DNA from: Ectopseudomonas oleovorans
GTDB lineage: Bacteria; Pseudomonadota; Gammaproteobacteria; Pseudomonadales; Pseudomonadaceae
Assembly: GCF_003052605.1 (NCBI RefSeq)
Contig: NZ_QASO01000130.1
Location: 148,577 to 212,576 of the forward strand
Length of the DNA: 64,000 nt
Direction: 5' to 3'
Within the stretch, counting starts at the first letter, position 1. Every line of letters begins with the position of its first letter. A program made the position numbers and the translations under genes. The notes under the pieces were generated by a model that was not told the DNA's origin, ran no database searches, and saw nothing but the letters and a program-made list of their open reading frames with translations. Below, piece by piece: positions 17,640-26,521 of the stretch.

Positions 17640-18104
17640 TTGAAAGTGACACGGCTAGGGAGACGGCTTATGAGAGCATCAAACTATGGAGAAGAGTAAT
17701 CATTTGAGCGTGCACGTTGGTCGGGTACCCACTCCCGCGAGCCCAACGCCATTCGTTTAAGCATGCCTCCCGGTGAAAATTCCGCAGGGCTCAACTTACA
17801 CCCATCATGTTTTGCCGGGTGATTGCACAGTTCCTATGGTATTTGTTTATCTCTGGTCGCTATCGTTTCGTTGCCGACCGGCATACCGTCGATAAACAGC
17901 CTATAGATGGCATGCCAGTTGGGCCAAAAGCACGATCATGTCCAATGGACCGGAAGTTGGCGATCCATACCGCTAATGTCACCGGTATGGCCAAGGGTGA
18001 ATGTGAGCGAGACCGTCACCGCCTGCAGCCCGGTCGAAGCGCGGGTGGCCTACAATAACGATGAGCTTTAAAACAAACCACGATCAGCGGAAACCGGACA
18101 ATCA
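17640..18104. other. Gap without a convincing gene
   Basis: An 83-codon open frame (17807-18058) has neither a ribosome site nor recognisable features. No hairpin or repeat stands out. Confidence 0.4.
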
Positions 18105-18120
18105 ATTACAACTTTGTAAT
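18105..18120. promoter_or_regulatory. Candidate CzcR operator upstream of the second PtrA-like gene
   Basis: ATTACAACTTTGTAAT differs at one position from the palindrome at 13779. It is 71 bp before the start codon at 18191. Confidence 0.65.
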
Positions 18121-18190
18121 GTTGATAACATCTCTTGGTAAGGATTGGCCCTTTAATATAAAGGCATCAACTAACCAACAGGTATGACAA

Positions 18191-18508
18191 ATGAGCAGCA
18201 CGGCTAAAGTAATTCTACCGTTCATTCTAACCATTGCTTCCTCGCTTGCAATGGCTGAAAGCGGGAGCGAACGAACAATGCAGCGGCTTGACAATGCGCC
18301 GGCAAAAAAGCCCACACTGAAAATGCTTGTTAAAGAAGGTGAAGTGCTGAGCATAGCTCCCGCAGGGATGACAGGTACGACCGGAATGATTCAAAACTAT
18401 AGGACTAACGACAGGGTTCAAACGTATGAGATGAGGGTAAAAACTCCTGACGGAAAAATCCATACGGTATATTTTCTGAGCGCCCCGGTTGGTGTAAACA
18501 ACGGTTAA
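18191..18508 (+). CDS. Secreted PtrA-like protein with a C-terminal extension
   Basis: 105 residues: a signal peptide (VILPFILTIASSLAMA) followed by ESGSERTMQRLDNA, which resembles the (S)ER(S/T)MQR segment of the PtrA N-terminal domain. The rest (MLVKEGEVLSIAPAG ... YEMRVKTPDGKIHTVYFLS) looks like a small beta domain. A very good candidate CzcR box lies 71 bp upstream. A role in periplasmic metal stress is inferred from this control element and the neighbours. Confidence 0.65.
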   Translation: MSSTAKVILPFILTIASSLAMAESGSERTMQRLDNAPAKKPTLKMLVKEGEVLSIAPAGMTGTTGMIQNYRTNDRVQTYEMRVKTPDGKIHTVYFLSAPVGVNNG

Positions 18509-18640
18509 CAGGCCAGTAAGTCCCAACGTCAATCATTTAATATATGCATCCTCGCTAATGCCGGCGAGAATGCCGCAATGAATCGCCCCTAGTTTCGTAG
18601 ACACCTCCAGGCCTCATAATACGGCCCACTAGGAGGAGTC

Positions 18641-18919
18641 ATGAGCAACCCGCGTTATCCCGAAGAATTAAAAATCGAAGCAGTCAAACAGGTGACCGAA
18701 CGAGGTCTGCCAGTGGCGGAGGTAGCTGCTCGTTTGGGCATGTCGACCCACAGCCTGTATGCCTGGGTTAAACGCTACAGCAAGCCCCAAGAGCAGCGCG
18801 CGCAAGAGGACGATCAGCAAGCTGAGCTGCGTCGTCTTCGTGCCGAACTCAAGCGCGTGACCGAAGAGCGAGACATCCTAAAAAAGGCCGCCGCATACTT
18901 TGCCAAGGAGTGCGGCTGA
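18641..18919 (+). CDS. IS3 OrfA, helix-turn-helix transposase subunit
   Basis: 92 residues with the HTH_Tnp_1 pattern (YPEELKIEAVKQVTERGLPVAEVAARLGMSTHSLYAWVKR cut into its helix, turn and helix) and a C-terminal leucine-zipper-like coil (AELRRLRAELKRVTEERDILKKA). AGGAGG stands just before the ATG. It overlaps orfB, which would normally be reached by a programmed -1 frameshift. Confidence 0.9.
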   Translation: MSNPRYPEELKIEAVKQVTERGLPVAEVAARLGMSTHSLYAWVKRYSKPQEQRAQEDDQQAELRRLRAELKRVTEERDILKKAAAYFAKECG

Positions 18920-19786
18920 AGTACGCCTTCATCAACCAGCTATCCGCTGACTATTCGGTTCGCCGCCTGTGCCTGACGCTGAAAGTACATGCCAGTGGTT
19001 ACTACGCGTGGCTGGCTGAACCGAAGTCGGCACGAGCCAAGGATGATCAACGCCTGCTTGGACTGATCAAGCACGCGTGGCTAGAGAGCGGCCGAGTGTA
19101 CGGCTACCGCAAAATCCACGACGACCTGCGTGAGCTTGGAGAAGCATGCGGCAAGCATCGTGTTGCTCGACTGATGCGCTTGGAAGGGCTGCGCTCACAG
19201 ACATGGTATCGTCGCCGACCGGGCCGCTATGGTGGTAAGCCTCCAGCGGCTTCACCGAATCATCTGGAGCGCCGATTCAATGTCACCGAACCCAACAAGG
19301 TCTGGGTCACGGACATCACCTACATCCGCACCTATGAGGGCTGGTTGTATTTGGCGGTGGTGCTCGATCTGTTCTCGCGGCAGGTAATCGGTTGGTCAAT
19401 GAAACCGCAGATGACCAGCGACCTGGCTATTGATGCGTTGCTGATGGCAGTTTGGCGGCGTAAGCCAAAGCAGGAAGTGATGATTCACTCAGATCAGGGG
19501 AGCCAGCAGCGGCGACTGGCAGAGCTTCCTGAAAGCCAACAACTTGCTTGGCAGCATGAGTCGGCGCGGCAATTGCCATGACAACGCAGTAGCGGAAAGC
19601 TTTTTCCAGCTGCTGAAGCGGGAACGGATCAGGCGAAAAATCTATAGCACCAGGCAGGACGCACGCGCTGATGTGTTCGACTACATCGAGATGTTTTACA
19701 ACCCAAAACGCCGACACGGTTTCAACAACCAGCTGTCACCGGTAGAGTTTGAGAAGCGACATTTACTGAGCCTGGAAAGTGTCTAA
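18910..19786 (+). pseudogene. IS3 OrfB transposase, frameshifted
   Basis: The frame from 18910 carries the first catalytic Asp (KVWVTDITYIRT) and the second (MIHSDQGSQ). Then, near 19507, it shifts; the third block (NCHDNAVAESFFQLLKRE) continues in another frame to 19786. Restoring two bases (GSQ-Y-SGDDWQSF, the usual sequence) would rejoin them, so a 2-nt deletion is likely. No complete DDE enzyme can be made. Confidence 0.85.
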
Positions 19787-19911
19787 GAAATCCGGGGCGA
19801 TTCAATGGTGGTGCCACTCCTGGTGGCCGGCACGGCCATGAAAGATGCCGATGCCGGGCCCTATCCAGGCCTGGCCTGCCCAGCGTACGGTATCCGTTGA
19901 GAGCGAGCCTT

Positions 19912-20421
19912 TCATTCGTTGACTCGGCCGGCTTCCGCATTTGGGCTTAGCAAACTGCTCAGGATCAACATGGCGGCGCCACCGACGATAGCAATATCCG
20001 CCAGGTTAAACGCAGGCCAATGCCAGGACAGCCAGTAAAAATCCAGGTAGTCGATTACATGGCCTCGAAATGCGCGATCAATCAGATTCCCAACTGCCCC
20101 GCCCAAGATAAGGCTATAGCCTAGGGCTTCGCTTTTGGCTCTGCGTTTACGCAATATCAGAGCCAGCACGATCGAAACGACCAAAGCTATGACAATGAAG
20201 AAGTAACGCTGCCAACCACCCGCGTCAGCCAGGAAGCTGAACGCTGCACCGGTATTCCAGAAGTGAACCAGGTTGAAGAACGGGGTGAGAGGAATCACGG
20301 TGCCGACCGGGAGCGAACCCGTAATTGCGCTTTTCAACGCTAGGTCGGCCGAGGCAATGGCTAGCGATAGCATCCACCAGAACCCAGGAGCAACAAGAGG
20401 TGATCTAGGAGACGACCTCAT
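19912..20421 (-). CDS. lspA: LspA-type prolipoprotein signal peptidase of a metal-resistance cassette
   Basis: 169 residues from the ATG at 20421, which has AAGGAG nine bases upstream. Four membrane spans and the two catalytic-Asp blocks, GGAVGNLIDRAFRGHVIDYLDF split around the first and FNLADIAIVGGA for the second, are intact. It cleaves lipoprotein signal peptides. Extra lspA copies are common in lead/cadmium resistance units near pbr/cad genes. It overlaps the DUF3703 gene by four bases (ATGA) and is thus in its operon. Confidence 0.9.
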   Translation of the reverse strand: MRSSPRSPLVAPGFWWMLSLAIASADLALKSAITGSLPVGTVIPLTPFFNLVHFWNTGAAFSFLADAGGWQRYFFIVIALVVSIVLALILRKRRAKSEALGYSLILGGAVGNLIDRAFRGHVIDYLDFYWLSWHWPAFNLADIAIVGGAAMLILSSLLSPNAEAGRVNE

Positions 20422-20765
20422 TGCATTTCTCCTTGAAGAAGTCGCTGCAGCTCCGGTGAAATAGGCATCGGCGCAAAAGCACTGACCCTGGCGCGCCCGC
20501 TGTTTCCGAGCGGCACCCAGATCTTCGAGAACAGCAGGGCCGCTATGATTCGCGGTACTTGGCTGAGCACCTCCCGAAAGTCGCGCAACTGCCAGCCAGC
20601 CCTTAGCATCAGCCAATGGCTCTGAGCATGAAGAATAGGCATTCGCTGGTTCAATATGTGGGCTCGCTCCAGCCAGGAGAAAGCCTCGGTTGGCGTCTGT
20701 TCTTTGAGTGCTTTCCTCGCTTGGTAGAAGGCCTCATCGATGGCAATGCTGAGAGCGGTATTCAT
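20418..20765 (-). CDS. DUF3703-type protein of a metal-resistance cassette
   Basis: 115 residues beginning MNTALSIAIDEAFYQARKAL. The TPTEAFSWLERAHILNQ and HWLMLRAGW segments and the C-terminal PMPISPELQRLL fit the DUF3703 family, whose biochemical role is unknown. It is soluble and helix-rich. It precedes lspA with a four-base overlap, and a MerR-type operator lies 38 bp upstream (20803-20825, read leftward). The operon is therefore likely induced with cadR targets. Confidence 0.75.
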   Translation of the reverse strand: MNTALSIAIDEAFYQARKALKEQTPTEAFSWLERAHILNQRMPILHAQSHWLMLRAGWQLRDFREVLSQVPRIIAALLFSKIWVPLGNSGRARVSAFAPMPISPELQRLLQGEMQ

Positions 20766-20802
20766 CTGGATCTCACTTACGCAGTAGATGCCCGAGTGAA
20801 CA

Positions 20803-20825
20803 CCCTATAGCTGCTATAGGGTCAA
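20803..20825 (-). promoter_or_regulatory. MerR-type operator-promoter of the DUF3703-lspA operon
   Basis: On the minus strand TTGACCCTATAGCAGCTATAGGG combines a -35 element with the perfect dyad CCCTATAG-CAG-CTATAGGG (the centre overlaps). It matches the operator at 21318 over its first 12 bases. Confidence 0.8.
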
Positions 20826-20872
20826 GCGCTATGGGCGATTCAAGACGACGCAAAAATGACTTTATGTCGGAA

Positions 20873-21280
20873 TTACGAAAGAGGTTTGTCGCCCCCCAGC
20901 AGGCCCGAAAGTATCCCGCAGTCCAGACTTTGTCGTTCGTTATCGCAGCAACCTCGCAACGTCACCAGCTGGTTTTCGAGAGCATGTAAGGATGCGATCT
21001 GAGCCCTTACCTGTGCGATATGTCTATCAAGGAGCTCATTGACCGCAACGCAGGGTTGCTGCGGCTGTTCCTGATAGCTCTGCAAAACACCAATTTCTTC
21101 CAGTGACATGCCAAAAGAGCGGCATCGGCGAATGAACAGCAGTTTGTCCGCATGGTCTGCTTTATAGGTTCGATAGCCATTGTCCTCGCGATTAGGCGGT
21201 GGAAGCAGTCCCTGACGTTCGTAAAAACGAATCGTCTGAATGTCCACTCCCGCCTGCTGTGCAAGTTGACCGATGCGCAT
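20873..21280 (-). CDS. cadR: CadR/PbrR-type MerR regulator
   Basis: 135 residues starting MRIGQLAQQAGVDIQTIRFYERQGLL, the MerR winged helix. The metal end has a conserved Cys in QQPCVAVNELLD, then CC...C in RGCCDNERQSLDCGIL, the pattern of Cd/Pb/Zn-type members. It is divergent from the CDF gene, with its operator at 21318 in between. Two further copies of this operator occur in the island (15520, 20803), so it may govern three transcripts. Cd versus Pb preference cannot be decided. Confidence 0.88.
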   Translation of the reverse strand: MRIGQLAQQAGVDIQTIRFYERQGLLPPPNREDNGYRTYKADHADKLLFIRRCRSFGMSLEEIGVLQSYQEQPQQPCVAVNELLDRHIAQVRAQIASLHALENQLVTLRGCCDNERQSLDCGILSGLLGGDKPLS

Positions 21281-21317
21281 GGTCTGTCCCTTGGTAAAAA
21301 AGCCAGTATATCCAGGC

Positions 21318-21340
21318 TTGACCCTATAGCCACTACATGG
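21318..21340 (+). promoter_or_regulatory. CadR-type operator-promoter between cadR and the CDF gene
   Basis: TTGACCCTATAGCCACTACATGG has a -35 element and the interrupted dyad of MerR promoters, in the 101-bp divergent gap. It is almost the same as the site before czcR. Confidence 0.85.
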
Positions 21341-21381
21341 TTTTTAATCGGTAGAATCAAGTCCTATAGGAGAGGCGAGTC

Positions 21382-22275
21382 ATGACTTCTTGTGATAAAT
21401 CCTGTGGCTGTGGCCCTGAGCCGGTAAGCACTGAAGCGGCAGCCGCGCCTTCGAATGAAGGGACTTGGGTCAGCAGTTTTTCTGTGCCCAAGATGGATTG
21501 CCCGTCAGAAGAGCGAATGATTCGGCTCGCGCTCAATGGCTTTTCTGAACTCAATTCGCTGTCCTTTGATCTGAGCAGCAGACAGGTACGCGCTTTCCAT
21601 GACGGTCCGGTTGACCAGATCGCGACCAAGCTGGAGTCGCTTGGTTTAGGGGCAACGCTTCTCGGCACTCAACCGGCCAGCCAGGAAGCAGCTTCGACCA
21701 ATAGCGCCAGTGAAGAGCTGACTGCTTCCAAGGAGGCCGGCACGCTCAAAATCCTGCTCGGTATCAATGCCGCGATGTTTGTCATCGAGTTGGGCGCGGG
21801 CTTGATCGCTCAGTCGACGGGCCTGATCGCCGACTCGCTGGACATGTTTGCTGATGCAGCCGTCTATGGCCTGGCTCTCTTTGCGGTCGGTCGAGCTGCG
21901 CAGCTGCAGGTTCGCGCTGCGCACCTGGCGGGTATCGTCCAGATCGTATTGGCTCTGGGGGTACTCGTGGAGGTGGTTAGACGCTTCATGTATGGCAGCG
22001 AACCTGAGTCGATGCTGATGATGGGGATTGGCTTATTTGCACTCGTCGCGAACGCCAGCTGTCTGTTGATGATCTATGGCCATCGCGAAGGCGGTGCACA
22101 CATGAAAGCGAGTTGGATTTTTTCGGCCAACGATGTGATCGCGAATATTGGCGTTATCGCCGCCGGAGCTCTGGTGGCGTGGACAGGTTCTCCCTATCCA
22201 GATTTGGTGATTGGTACCGTCGTTGGCCTCATCGTACTGAACGGTGCGCGTCGAATCCTGGCATTGAAAGCCTGA
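21382..22275 (+). CDS. Cation transporter: HMA-like domain fused to a CDF membrane domain
   Basis: 297 residues. The N-terminus has CDKSCGCG and an HMA-like fold with SVPKMDCPSEERMIRLAL, then six membrane spans from about residue 118. Span 2 reads LIADSLDMFADAAVY (D-x3-D) and span 5 reads SANDVIANIGV, so the metal ligands differ from those of CzcD at 6098. Such HMA-CDF proteins accompany cadR/pbrR in Pb/Cd units (PbtF-like). The operator at 21318 indicates induction by the divergent MerR protein. Confidence 0.85.
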   Translation: MTSCDKSCGCGPEPVSTEAAAAPSNEGTWVSSFSVPKMDCPSEERMIRLALNGFSELNSLSFDLSSRQVRAFHDGPVDQIATKLESLGLGATLLGTQPASQEAASTNSASEELTASKEAGTLKILLGINAAMFVIELGAGLIAQSTGLIADSLDMFADAAVYGLALFAVGRAAQLQVRAAHLAGIVQIVLALGVLVEVVRRFMYGSEPESMLMMGIGLFALVANASCLLMIYGHREGGAHMKASWIFSANDVIANIGVIAAGALVAWTGSPYPDLVIGTVVGLIVLNGARRILALKA

Positions 22276-22326
22276 CCAGCCGGATCGACAGCCACTCCCA
22301 TTTTCCCAAACAGAGACGCGTAGCTT

Positions 22327-22566
22327 GTGACTGACGTTGATACGACTGAGATAGAACAGTTGATGGCTGGATTGAGCGGCAAAATTGCCGAAGGGCATGC
22401 AGCCCAAAGTTGCGATGCAGCTTATGCTGTTTATTTGGAGCTTGAGGCGCTTCGTGAACAATTCGCACCCAAGCCTGATGTGAATAGAACCCGTACAAAA
22501 GCCGGGGTGGAGAAAGCCTTGGAGCAAGCCAGCCAGAAGGCTTGGCGATCCGCGTCACCTGTTTGA
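22327..22566 (+). CDS. Unrecognised small protein, 3' end fused to transposon DNA
   Basis: 79 residues from a GTG start (MTDVDTTEIEQLMAGLSGKIAEG). The protein is soluble, Ala/Glu-rich and helix-like. It begins 51 bp after the CDF stop, so may be co-transcribed. The last residues (WRSASPV) come from the junction with the truncated resolvase near 22550, so the native C-terminus is probably lost. No function can be assigned. Confidence 0.4.
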   Translation: MTDVDTTEIEQLMAGLSGKIAEGHAAQSCDAAYAVYLELEALREQFAPKPDVNRTRTKAGVEKALEQASQKAWRSASPV

Positions 22567-23062
22567 GGATCGTGCCTCTGGCGCGAAGGATGACCGTGCC
22601 GGCTTGGCGCGGGCGCTTGAGTTCGTTCGAGCCGGCGATGTGCTGGTGGTGTGGAAACTCGACCGGCTCGGTCGCTCGCTGTCGCACCTGCTCGCCATTG
22701 TGACTTCGCTCAAGGACAAGCGGGTGGCGTTCCGCTCGCTGACAGAGAACCTGGACACTACGACGCCCTCGGGCGAATTCCTGTTCCAGGTGTTCGGTGC
22801 GCTCGCGCAGTACGAGCGCGCCTTGATTCAGGAGCGCGTCGTCGCGGGCTTGGCCGCCGCACGCAAACGCGGCCGGATCGGCGGCCGGCCGCAGGCGATC
22901 ACTGGTGAGAAGCTGGACGCCATCGTCGCCGCGCTCGATGGCGGCATGTCTAAGGCGGCGGTGTGCCGCAACTTCAATGTCAAGCGCACTACGTTGATCG
23001 AAACATTGACGCGAGCAGGTTGGCGTGGTGCGGGAAGGACGGTCGATGAGCAACAAGAATAA
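22556..23062 (+). pseudogene. tnpR: Tn3-family resolvase lacking its catalytic N-terminus
   Basis: The frame reads HLFEDRASGAKDDRAGLARAL onward through LVVWKLDRLGRSLSHLLAI, YERALIQERV and a C-terminal Hin-like helix-turn-helix. The first 35 or so residues of a serine resolvase, which hold the YxRVS motif with the catalytic serine, are absent; the junction is near 22555. The protein cannot resolve cointegrates. It overlaps the start of the tnpA gene. Confidence 0.88.
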
Positions 23063-26000
23063 GCTACTCACCGTCTTTTCTGACGCAGAGCAGGAAGCCT
23101 TGTACGGCCTACCGGACTTCGACGATGCTCAGCGGCTGGAATACCTGGCGTTGACCGAATCTGAACTGGCGTTCGCCAGCAGCCGGCCTAGCCTGCAGGC
23201 CCAAGTCTATTGCGTCTTGCAGATCGGCTACTTCAAGGCCAAGCATGCTTTCTTCCGCTTCGATTGGCATGAGGTCGAGGACGATTGCGCCTTCGTGCTG
23301 AGTCGCTATTTCCACGGCGAAGCGTTCGAACGCAAGGCGATCACCAAGCATGAGCACTACAGCCAGAGGGGTCAGATCGCCGAACTGTTCGGCTACCGGT
23401 CGTGGGCGGCTAGCTTCCTGCCGCAACTGGCACAGCAGGCTGAACAGATCGTGCGGCGCGACGTAATGCCAGGATTCGTGGCCGCCGAACTGATCGTTTG
23501 GCTCAGCGAGCACAAAATCATCCGGCCCGGCCACACCACCTTACAAGAGCTGGTCAGTGAAGCCCTGTCCACCGAACGCAGGCGCTTGGGCGGCTTGCTG
23601 GCAGAAGTGTTGGACGAATCGGCCAAAGCTGCGCTGGGCCAGCTCCTGGTGCGTGACGACACCCTGTCTCAACTGGCAGCGCTCAAGCAGGACGCTAAAG
23701 ATTTTGGCTGGCGTCAGATGGCAGGGGAGCGCGAGAAGCGCGCCACGCTGAAGTCCTTGCACGGGATCGCCAAGGCGCTGCTGCCCAAGCTCGGCATCTC
23801 GCAGCAGAACCTGCTGTACTACGCGAGCCTGGCGAACTTCTATACCGTCCATGACCTGCGCCACCTGAAGGCGGAGCAGACCCGGCTCTACCTGCTGTGC
23901 TATGCCTGGGTACGTTACCGGCAGCTCACCGACAACCTGGTCGACGCGATGGCCTTCCACATGAAAAAACTTGAGGACGAGAGCCGCACGGGTGCGAAAC
24001 AGTCCTTTGTCGCCGAACAGCTGCGACGCCATCAGGAAACGCCGCAGGTTGGCCGCCTGCTGTCGCTGTACGTGGACGACAGCGTGGCCGATCCGACGCC
24101 GTTCGGCGAGGTGCGCCAACGCGCCTACAAAATCATGTCCAGGGAATTGCTGCAAAACACGGCGCAGCGCATGAGCGTCAAGCCACTGAACAAACTGGCG
24201 CTGCACTGGCAGGCGGTGGACGGCCTGGCCGAACGCATTCGACGCCATCTACGGCCGCTGTACGTCGCGCTCGACTTCGCCGGCACGGCCCCCGATAACC
24301 CATGGCTCGCGGCGCTGACTTGGGCCAAGAGCGTGTTCGCCAAGCAGCAGCGCCTATCACAACGGCCACTCGACGAATGTCCGGCGGCAACGCTGCCGAA
24401 ACGCTTGCGTCCGTACCTGCTGATGTTCGATGCCGAAGGCACGCCGACAGGCCTGCATGCCGATCGTTACGAATTCTGGCTTTACCGTCAGGTCAGGAAA
24501 CGCTTCCAGGCGGGCGAGCTCTACATTGACGACAGCTTGCAGCACCGGCATTTGTCCGACGAGTTGGTTTCGATGGACGAGAAAGCCGCTGTGCTCGCGC
24601 AGATGGACATCCCCTTCCTGCGGCAGCCGGTCAGTGCCCAGCTCGATGCACTGGCGGCCGAGTTGCGTGCGCAATGGGTGGCGTTCAATCGCGAGCTGAA
24701 ACAGGGCAAGCTGACGCACCTGGAATACGACAAGGACACGCAGAGACTGACCTGGCGCAAGCCCAAGGGGGAGAACCAGAAGGCGCGCGAGCAAGCTCTC
24801 TACGAGCAACTGCCATACTGCGATGTCGCCGACGTGTTTCGCTTCGTCAACGGCCAGTGCCAGTTCCTGTCGGCGCTGACACCATTGCAGCCACGCTATG
24901 CGAAGAAGGTAGCCGACGCCGACAGTCTGATGGCGGTGATCATTGCCCAAGCCATGAACCACGGCAACCAGGTTATGGCACGTACCAGCGACATCCCGTA
25001 CCACGTCCTGGAGAGTACCTACCAGCAGTACCTGCGCCAGGCGACGCTACATGTGGCCAACGATTGCATCAGCAACGCCATCGCCGCACTGCCGATCTTC
25101 CCGCATTACTCGTTCGACCTCGATTCGTTGTACGGTGCCGTTGATGGGCAGAAATTCGGCGTCGAGCGACCAACTGTGAAGGCGCGCTACTCGCGCAAAT
25201 ATTTCGGCCGCGGCAAGGGCGTCGTCGCCTACACGCTGCTGTGCAATCACGTGCCGTTGAACGGCTACCTGATAGGCGCACACGAGTACGAGGCTCACCA
25301 CGTGTTCGACATCTGGTACCGCAACACGTCGGACATCGTGCCGAGCGCGATCACCGGCGACATGCACAGCATCAACAAGGCCAACTTCGCCATCCTGCAC
25401 TGGTTCGGACTTCGTTTCGAGCCGCGCTTCACCGACCTCGACGACCAGTTGCAGGAGCTGTATTGCGCCGATGATCTGGCATTGTACGAGAAATGCCTGA
25501 TCCGGCCGGCTGGCCAGATCGACCGGCAACTCATCGTCGGTGAGAAGGCGAACATCGACCGAATCGTCGCCACACTGGGCCTGAAGGAAATGACGCAGGG
25601 CACGCTGATCCGCAAGCTGTGCACCTATACGGCGCCGAACCCGACGCGGCGCGCAATCTTCGAGTTCGACAAGCTCATCCGCAGTATCTACACACTGCGC
25701 TACCTGCGCGACCCGCAACTGGAGCGTAATGTTCACCGCTCGCAGAACCGCATTGAGTCCTATCACCAGCTACGCTCGACCATCGCCCAAGTCGGTGAAG
25801 AAGGAATTGACCGGCCGCACCGACATCGAAATCGAGATCAGCAACCAGTGCGCCAGGCTGATCGGCAACGCGATCATCTTCTACAACTCGGCGATCCTGT
25901 CCCTGCTGCTGACGAAGTACGAGGCAGCTGGCAATGCCAAGGCGCTGGCGTTGATCACGCAGATGTCGCCAGCGGCCTGGCGGCACATCCTGCTGAACGG

Positions 26001-26073
26001 GCATTACACCTTCCAGACTGACGGCAAGTTCATCGACCTGGATGCGCTCGTGGCGGGACTGGAGCTGGGCTGA
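23046..26073 (+). pseudogene. tnpA: Tn3-family transposase TnpA with a late frameshift
   Basis: From ATG 23046 (MSNKNKLLTVFSDAEQEALYG) the frame runs as a typical 1,000-residue Tn3 transposase, including the N-terminal DUF4158 domain and the catalytic region (DGQKFGVERPT, AITGDMHSINK, RSQNRIESYHQLR). Near 25797 (CAAGTCGGTGAAGAAGGAATTG) it leaves the correct frame. The true C-terminus (KKELTGRTDIEIEISNQCARL ... LDALVAGLELG) continues in another frame to 26073. About 90 residues of the end are thus mistranslated. The enzyme is likely dead. Confidence 0.9.
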
Positions 26074-26105
26074 CGGAAATTTCTGGGATTCCGGCGTACA
26101 ACCCC
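26068..26105 (-). repeat. Terminal inverted repeat of the Tn3-family unit
   Basis: On the minus strand it starts GGGGTTGTACGCCGGAATCC and runs 38 bp, the standard Tn3 IR length, overlapping the tnpA stop codon. I found no partner copy on the left side of the resolvase, consistent with loss of that end. Confidence 0.75.
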
Positions 26106-26420
26106 GATGTGGAAGGAGTTACTGGCGGAACAGTGCGCTGTAAGTGGCGACCGACAGGCTGTTCTGCATTTTTACTGCACAAGGTTCGGGCGGCGTGGAT
26201 CGGAAGGGGGCACTCCTCGCCTGCCCATATGGCGCCCGCCACGCCGCGCAGCCCGCACCGTCACGAGGCACGCGGCCGATGTCCTGTGCGCCCTTTGGCA
26301 TCACCCTTCGCGCCAGTGCGCTCCAGAAAAGTGCAGGACCATGCCAGGCGTGCCACGGAGGCTGGCTCCAAGCCCTGAAAAAATTAGCTAAGCCGCTGAA
26401 AACAGACGCATTTCTCGAAG

Positions 26421-26436
26421 TGGCAAGGGATATGCA
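26421..26436 (+). promoter_or_regulatory. Sigma-54 promoter before the TorF porin gene
   Basis: TGGCAAGGGATATGCA has GG and GC exactly 10 bases apart, matching the -24/-12 consensus (TGGCAC-N5-TTGCA) well. It lies about 85 bp before the ATG at 26522. This suggests control by a bEBP such as NtrC. The rest of 26106-26420 shows no gene. Confidence 0.7.
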
Positions 26437-26521
26437 AAGCCCGTTCAGCTTGCTTCCGAGCTGTTGCCGACTTACCCGCCGGGCTACTGAATTTCCGGCG
26501 CCACCATTAGGGAATACCACC

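Larger units (their letters stand above)
18579..19804 (+). mobile_element. IS3-family insertion sequence, 1,226 bp, inactive
   Basis: Inverted ends TGAATCGCCCC...(GTTTCGTAGACAC) at 18579 and (GTGTCTAAGAAATCC)GGGGCGATTCA at 19804 enclose orfA and orfB. The ends agree over 11 outer bases and again at GTGTCTA. Flanks (CCGCAA on the left, ATGGTG on the right) show no convincing target duplication. The orfB frameshift means it cannot move on its own. Confidence 0.85.

Noticed and set aside
17807..18058. 83-codon frame between czcS and the PtrA-like gene
   Set aside because: No ribosome site, no hydrophobic or domain pattern, and no conserved motif.
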